A stretch of DNA of 64,000 bases, from contig NC_063265.1 in NCBI RefSeq assembly GCF_019578655.1, forward strand, positions 248,001 through 312,000, in the 5' to 3' direction. A program made the position numbers and the translations under genes. This DNA comes from Ricinus communis (Eukaryota; Streptophyta; Magnoliopsida; Malpighiales; Euphorbiaceae). Under the pieces are notes generated by a model. That model was not told where the DNA came from, searched no databases, and saw only the letters and a program-made list of their open reading frames with translations. This document shows, one piece after another, positions 58,691-64,000 of this stretch; within the stretch, counting starts at the first letter, position 1; each line of letters opens with the position of its first letter.

Positions 58691-59565
58691 AGGTTATGCT
58701 TCAAATCATCAACTAAATATATATTATTAATGAGAGGAGAGTCTATTTTTACTAATGGAGCCAATGACTACTATCTTACCTTTGGCATTATTTTTAAAAG
58801 TTATCTTTCCTCCATCAATTTTCTTTAAGTATGAAAAGAAGTTGGCATTTCCGGTCATATGGCTTGAACATTTACTATCCAAATGCCAATCATCCTCTTT
58901 CAAACTTGACTTGAAACATACGTACAAAAATAAAATTAAGTGTCTTTTCTTTTAGGTACCCAAATCATTTTGGGTCCTTAAGGGTTAGTCGTGGTAGTCT
59001 CTTATAATTGGATATGTGTCTTTCTAACATAGCAAAATATATTAATGTACCCAAACTTCATACAATAGTGGCATTGAATATTAGGCTTAAACTTTCTTTT
59101 GTTTATATGCCTCTTTGCTTGAGGTTTAGGTCTCATCACACTTTTTGCCTAATCATGCATATAAGAACATGTTTTAGATAAGTGATGAGAAGCATGTTTT
59201 TTATACATGAATGCATGATTGGTTCCTTTAGGCTTAGCCTTTGGAACATGTGGAACTATTTCCTTTCTCTTAGGAATAAGAGTTTTGATGTGTGTCTTGG
59301 CCTTCTTTTCAACACCCTCAATTGAAGAAGTTTGTAATGTTGGGGCCTTTACAAATTTAGATATGGGAGGAGATGAGGTATATGATGATGTACAATTAAA
59401 TCCTAATCCATATTTGACCAAAGGAGGCCTTTGAGACATAATTAATGTATCCAAGGCTTCCTTCCCTTTTGAAATTTTGAAATAGAGCCTCTCAATTCCT
59501 CAACCTCTAATTTCAAAGACTCATTTTCTTATAAAAATTCCAACACTTTTTTGGTTGACATTCAA
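58691..59565 (-). pseudogene. gag C-terminus and protease of the copia element
   Basis: 59454-59149 is an open gag segment (MSQRPPLVKYGLGFNCTS). A degenerate knuckle (CHYCMKFGYINIFCYVRK) follows at about 59070-59020. The protease reads HLDSKCSSHMTGNANFF, where the catalytic DSG is DSK (58879-58871), then IDGGKITFKNNAKGK. An upstream coiled coil (ENESLKLEVEELRGS) runs to the break near 59565. Confidence 0.82.
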
Positions 59566-59995
59566 ATCGAGGATATTGTACTAAGCAGTTGGGTTTCAGA
59601 TAGTGATGAGCAGCTAATTGGTAACAGTTGCATCATGGAAATGTGGAAATAAGGGGAGAAGAAGTCGATTATGGCTATCGACATTTGGTACAACACTATG
59701 GATGAATATGAGGTCCAAGACAGCAGTGCTAAAGACATATGGGTAGATAGTGACTCTGATAAAGAGACTGGGCCAGAAACTAAAAGTAGTGACAAGGGGG
59801 CACAAGAGTTGAAGCAAGTAAATAAAGGTTCAAAAGAATAGGATAAAAATTTATTAGAAGAATTAAAGAAGAATAAGAAGACCGATATTTGGGAACTGCT
59901 GATGCACAATATGTGAGGGACCGACTTTTTTCTATGGGTTTCCACTGCTAGTCCGGAGTCTACTCTTTGTACTAGGTCCATTTCAAAATGAGCCA
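59566..59995 (+). pseudogene. gypsy coding fragment, possibly Tat/Ogre-like
   Basis: Plus-strand frame with VSDSDEQLIGNS, WYNTMDEYEVQDSSAKDIW, then a charged segment and ELKKNKKTDIWELLMHN, which resembles the 'ISIWDLL' linker before the protease in Tat-class gypsy polyproteins. Several stops. No LTR or RT accompanies it. Identification is tentative. Confidence 0.4.
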
Positions 59996-61906
59996 TTTAG
60001 TTGAGGGCCCTAAGGGATTATAAAATGGTCTTAAGACCATTTTGGAGAATAAGTCGCTAATCGATGAGATCAGGACAGTTTGGGAGTAAGGATGACGGCT
60101 TTGCCTAAGTGGTGAAGCCTAGCCTCCACTAGAGCAGACAAACCTTTGCATATCCTAATAAAATTGTCTTAGCCTAAGTTTATCCTATATTTATTTTATT
60201 CACCGACTTTTTTTTATCTTATTAGCATGTGAGGTAAGAAAGACAATAACTAACCTAAGCATGGGGTATTTTGGTACCTTGACTAATCCTAGACGGGAGG
60301 CACATTGGTAGCTTTACTAGTCCTAATGAGGAGGTACTTTGGTGCCTTAGGTTTTATCTTTTACATGTCTTGGTGCCCACATTATTTGCATTTTTTTTAA
60401 CCCTAATCTAAGTGTCGGATTCATTTTAGCCTTAGTTACTCTGCTTTAGGGGTTAGAATTAAACCATGATAGAAGCATAATAAAATGAAACAAATAAATG
60501 AGTAATTTAATTAAAAATGGACAAGAATGAAATAAGGTAGGAATAAAAGCAACATAATAAAATAAATTAAAATATCTTCTGTTTCATCACAATGGCTGAC
60601 TTCGCACGAGTACAGGTTGAGCTTATGCAAGGTTAGTCCTCTCAAGACACAGAAAGGGCTCACCATGTCATTTTGAAGCTAACCCACTTGCTAAGAAAGA
60701 GAGAGAGTGAAATAGCACGAGCACAGGGTAAGCCCGTTGCGAGATCATACTATGACCTCTAACCATAATCAACACACAAAGTCGTTTAACCCCAAGCGTC
60801 TCTATTTTGTTTCAAATGGGGAGTTAGAATTAAACCATGATAGAAGCACAATAAAGTGAAATAATTAAATGAGTAATTTAATTAAAAATGGACAGGAATG
60901 AAATAAGGCAGCAATAAAAGCAACATAATAAAATAAATTAAAATATCTTCTGTCTCATCACAAAGGCTGACTTCGCATGAGTACAGGTTGAGCTTGCACG
61001 AGGTTAGTCCTCTCAGGACAAAGGAAGGGCTCATAACGTCATTTTGAAGCTAACCCATTTGCTAAGAAAGAAAGAGAGTGAATTAGCGCGAGCACAGGGT
61101 AAGCCCGCACGAGATCAGACCATGAGCTCTCGCCACAATCAACATGAAGTCGTTTAACCCTATGAATCTCTATTTGGATTCAAATGGTTATTAGAATCGC
61201 GTAAGTAGAGGGTGACCTCATGTGCGCTTAGAGCTCAGTCCTTGGAACACACTAAACATGACTCCAAGGGCTAAACGGTGTTGGTGTAAGGCCTTGGGCT
61301 TCCTAGCCTCGCAGCGCAAAAGGTGACCTCATGCAAGCTTAATGGTTCAAGTTCCTATGGCCATTAAATGATATCGTTTTAGTCAAAATGCATAAGCATA
61401 TAAATGAAATGGCAAGTAATCTGTGGATGAAAGAGGTTGACCTCGCGCGAGTACAAGTTAAACTCACACGAGCTCAACCTACCTAGGAGATGGCAAAACT
61501 CTAGAAGTAAAAGAAATTTGATTTAAATAAGATTATAATATATATAAAAAAGGGTGCATGAATAGAAATTAAATAATGATAATGTGTGGAGGTGGAATAA
61601 ACAGACAATGAAAAATAAACGCATTAAATGAAATAAATAAAAATAAGAATTTAAATACAATGGATGTGAAAAATATATAAAAACAGTTAAGAGTAATTTT
61701 TTTGCCCTCAAGTGGCTACCTTTATTTTTTTAGAATAAATTGATCTTCTAAAAATTCAAAAAGAAAATACAACAATGTTGTACGAAGGAAATTACCCAAA
61801 AAATTATTTTTTTATGTTTCTTCAAGGAAATCTTCTATTTTCAATAATAAACTTTTTTAAACCACTAAAAACCTCTTTTTCCTAAAGCTTTTAATTTTTT
61901 GACACA
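59996..61906. other. non-coding region with a 370-bp tandem repeat
   Basis: No gene is seen. A tandem duplication occupies 60450-61188 (separate entry). GCGCGAG and GCACGAG words recur from 60600 to 61480, including beyond the tandem units. An AT-rich stretch precedes the third Athila-related LTR. Confidence 0.5.
60450..61188. repeat. tandem repeat, two units of about 370 bp
   Basis: Units 60450-60820 and 60821-61188 both start with gttagaattaaaccatgatagaagca and end near cgtttaacccc...caaatgg. The copies differ at scattered positions. A partial third unit may start at 61189. Confidence 0.85.
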
Positions 61907-63456
61907 TGATATGCATTGTTTTACACATGTTTATATGCTCAATTACTTCCATTTTTGTATATAATTATCTTGTTTTATGCCAGAATCACCTTTGTTTTGG
62001 TTTCTTTCATGTTTCAGGCAATCATCAATGGACATTATCAGTATTTGAGGGAGATACGTCCGAATATGGACTGGAATCCATAAAAATTGAGCAAAGGCTA
62101 GCATTTCAAGGTTGAGCACGGCCTTGACTCTAGCCGTGCTAAGCCATTGACATTTGACCCTCAAAAGTGACCTTTCAGCATGGTTTCCGAGGTGACCACG
62201 GCCTCCATCATGGCCTGTGGTGGCTCACCACTGGTGAGGGCACGGTTAGGGAGAAGAGGCTGATTTTTTGGGACTCAGAGGTTCAAGATGCCTTGAGCAC
62301 TACCGGCCGACTAGCACAACTCAGCACTACTGCCGTCTTGACCAAAGACAGTGTGAGCACTGACCAGGCTGACCAACATAGGCTTGAGCATAGCCATATT
62401 GAAACATTTATATAGGCAAAATTGAGTTCTTTTGAAGGGGGTTCGATTTTCTAACTTGATTTCACATATACATGCATAAGCCATCTTTTCCTAGACTTTA
62501 ATACTCGACTTTGGAAGTTTATTTCATCTATGGAAGGAAGGATTACATTGGTTTTAACATCCAATTGAAGATCAAGAGGAGATTTGGAGGCATTCAATAG
62601 GCAATTTAGGGTTCATCAATCAGATTTGGGGATTTTGAGCTGTTCATCCAATTCGAAGGAAAATAGTGTATCTATTTCATTTTCTTTATTCTTTCATTGT
62701 TATTGAATTCCTAATTGTTTTAGACATGAACATGTGTAGCTAGATCGATTAAACCTATTAGGATTTTCTTACTATGTTGGCTTAGTACAAAATTGTTGGA
62801 TTGTTTGAGTTCCTTTTTGTATTCTTCTTGCTTTCAATATTAATAAGATATCGCATTATTTATGAGACGTTGTGAATTGTGTTCCTTAGATTGCTTTATG
62901 TAATTGAGAAATTCATTAAGTAATTGGAATTTTGAATAGCAAGAACTGGTTAATGATCACTTAGAGATAAGGGTAATTGGCTAGCCGGATTAAGAATTAA
63001 CAGAGCTTAATATAGGCGGATTAAAGCTTAATGCTAACTTAATAATCAATCGCTAGGAAAAGATTCCAACTTTAGGTTCTTAGGTTTCGGAATTCGGTTA
63101 TCTCGAGGGGGAGACCGAATTCAGTTAAGAATTTGTCCACAGGTAGTATAATTGGATTCATCAATTTATTATCTTTTGTTTGATTGCCAACTAGTTTAGG
63201 TTCCCTTTGAGTTTGCATTTCTTGTCTTGATTGTTTCGTTCATTTATTCATTCTTGCATCTCATTTAGAACTCAGTTTTTAGTTATTAGCAAATTTAGAA
63301 TTCATCCATCATATATTTTAGGTTAGATAACAAAGAACAAAGTAGTAACTCTAGGTTTTCGCTTTCCCGAGAATACGACCTTGATACTCGCCATTAGTGC
63401 TAAACTGCATCGATAGGTTCACTGCCTTAGATTGTAGCTACACAAATAGCATATCA
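61907..63456 (+). repeat. 5' LTR of Athila-related copy 3
   Basis: 1550 bp. The 3' half (about 62660-63456) aligns with the LTRs of copies 1 and 2. The U3 part has CACGGCC/GGCCGTG words near 62114-62230. Confidence 0.8.
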
Positions 63457-63462
63457 AGTTTT

Positions 63463-63480
63463 TGGCGCCGTTGCCGGGGA
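63463..63480 (+). other. primer-binding site of Athila-related copy 3
   Basis: TGGCGCCGTTGCCGGGGA, same spacing from the LTR end as in copies 1 and 2. Confidence 0.88.
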
Positions 63481-63607
63481 ATGTTTGAAAACTAGAGTGA
63501 AATTTGCTATTTGTTACTTTAGCCTTATTTATTTATTTATTTTTCTTTTGTACATATTTATTTAGTTTAAGTTTATAATTCAAGTAGTAAATGATAAAGG
63601 GGTTCAA

Positions 63608-63785
63608 TGCTAAATTCAAACTCTTTGTATGACGCGTTGGGGAATGGAATCAGGGACCAAAAGAGTGCTAAAAATTGGGATACCCATGCAGCCTTAGAAG
63701 CTCGAGCGGAATCGTTTTGCAGGGCAAGCGATCAACTCTCCACTCCTATCCTTTCATCTCAAGTTTTTTATGAAATTTGGTAAGT
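63608..63785 (+). pseudogene. N-terminal gag fragment of Athila-related copy 3
   Basis: About 58 residues match the gag N-termini of copies 1 and 2 (AKNWDTHAALEARAESF, SDQLSTPILSSQVF). The frame then meets TAA and unrelated DNA. Confidence 0.7.
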
Positions 63786-64000
63786 CGACATCTAAATCTA
63801 AAAATGGGTGCTGATAGCTACCCTCAGTTGTCAAGATTTATAAGCACATATATATTTAAATAAATCGAAAAAAATCATAAATATCAAGGATGCTACAAAA
63901 ATGATATAATGTCGAGTTGTAGAAGCCACGCTTCGTAAGCCCTAGCTAGTGCGTAATTTTTAAGTTTGATTTAGGGGCCATATGCCCATTGAATTTTAGG
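63786..64000. other. unassigned sequence at the window end
   Basis: It follows the break in Athila-related copy 3. No frame or repeat partner is visible in the window, and it may belong to another mobile element. Confidence 0.3.

Larger units (their letters stand above)
52262..59565 (-). mobile_element. Ty1/copia retrotransposon with post-pol ORF, 5'-truncated and decayed
   Basis: On the minus strand: gag C-terminal part with a knuckle, protease, integrase, RT, RNase H, an additional coding region, a purine tract (AAAAAAGGAAAGAT), and a 3' LTR (53444-52262). Integrase before RT makes it copia, and the gag/protease style plus extra 3' coding region fits the SIRE/Maximus group. The 5' LTR, primer site and gag start are missing: the copia sequence stops at about 59565 against an unrelated plus-strand gypsy fragment. 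Stops are numerous throughout, so it is an old copy. Confidence 0.87.
61907..63785 (+). mobile_element. Athila-related element, copy 3 (5' part)
   Basis: The 5' LTR 61907-63456 (TGATATGC...ATCA) is followed by the primer site 63463-63480 and a gag start at 63608 (MLNSNSLYDALGNGIRDQ). Similarity to copies 1 and 2 stops at about 63783, where the gag frame ends in TAA and unrelated sequence begins. The 3' part is missing from the window or deleted. It is on the opposite strand to the other two copies. Confidence 0.85.

Overview
This window is nuclear DNA of a flowering plant, most likely a eudicot. The evidence is GT-AG introns, AT-rich intergenic DNA, plant LTR-retrotransposon lineages (Athila-like, chromovirus, copia with a post-pol ORF), an endogenous caulimovirid, and a gene matching the Arabidopsis PAT19/PAT20 type. 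I cannot name the species.

Only one gene looks intact. It is a minus-strand DHHC protein S-acyltransferase running from 22610 down to 7698. Nine exons join in frame to a predicted 737 residues. Two introns have been enlarged by chromovirus insertions in the antisense orientation. Intron 8 holds a pol-deleted element (9615-12348, TSD TGGCT). Intron 1 holds a larger damaged element (15271-19920, TSD CTCTC).

Left of the gene (1-7251) is a roughly 655-bp tandem duplication. Its first unit is split by a minus-strand, pol-less Athila-related element (728-5999). Right of the gene is a decayed plus-strand Ty3/gypsy element (23444-30338, TSD AAATA). From about 30900 to 46798 lies a nearly genome-length, minus-strand endogenous pararetrovirus of florendovirus/petuvirus type. 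It keeps the order movement protein, coat protein, zinc finger, protease, RT, RNase H, then a second ORF, and both ends abut TA microsatellites. A second Athila-related element (36082-44385, TSD CTTTC) sits inside its coat-protein region.

From 46.8 to 52.2 kb the DNA is AT-rich intergenic sequence with simple repeats, an array of short palindromes, and a GNA1 (glucosamine-6-phosphate N-acetyltransferase) pseudogene. A 5'-truncated minus-strand copia element follows (52262 to about 59565), with a post-pol ORF and a 3' LTR. It abuts a plus-strand gypsy fragment and a roughly 370-bp tandem repeat. A third Athila-related copy (LTR 61907-63456) runs on the plus strand towards the window end.

The most unusual material is the pol-less Athila-related family, three copies here. 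Its LTRs share a 3' half and a tRNA-type primer site but have different U3 regions packed with CACGGCC/GGCCGTG inverted repeats. The microsatellite-bracketed pararetrovirus with two ORFs is the other notable locus.
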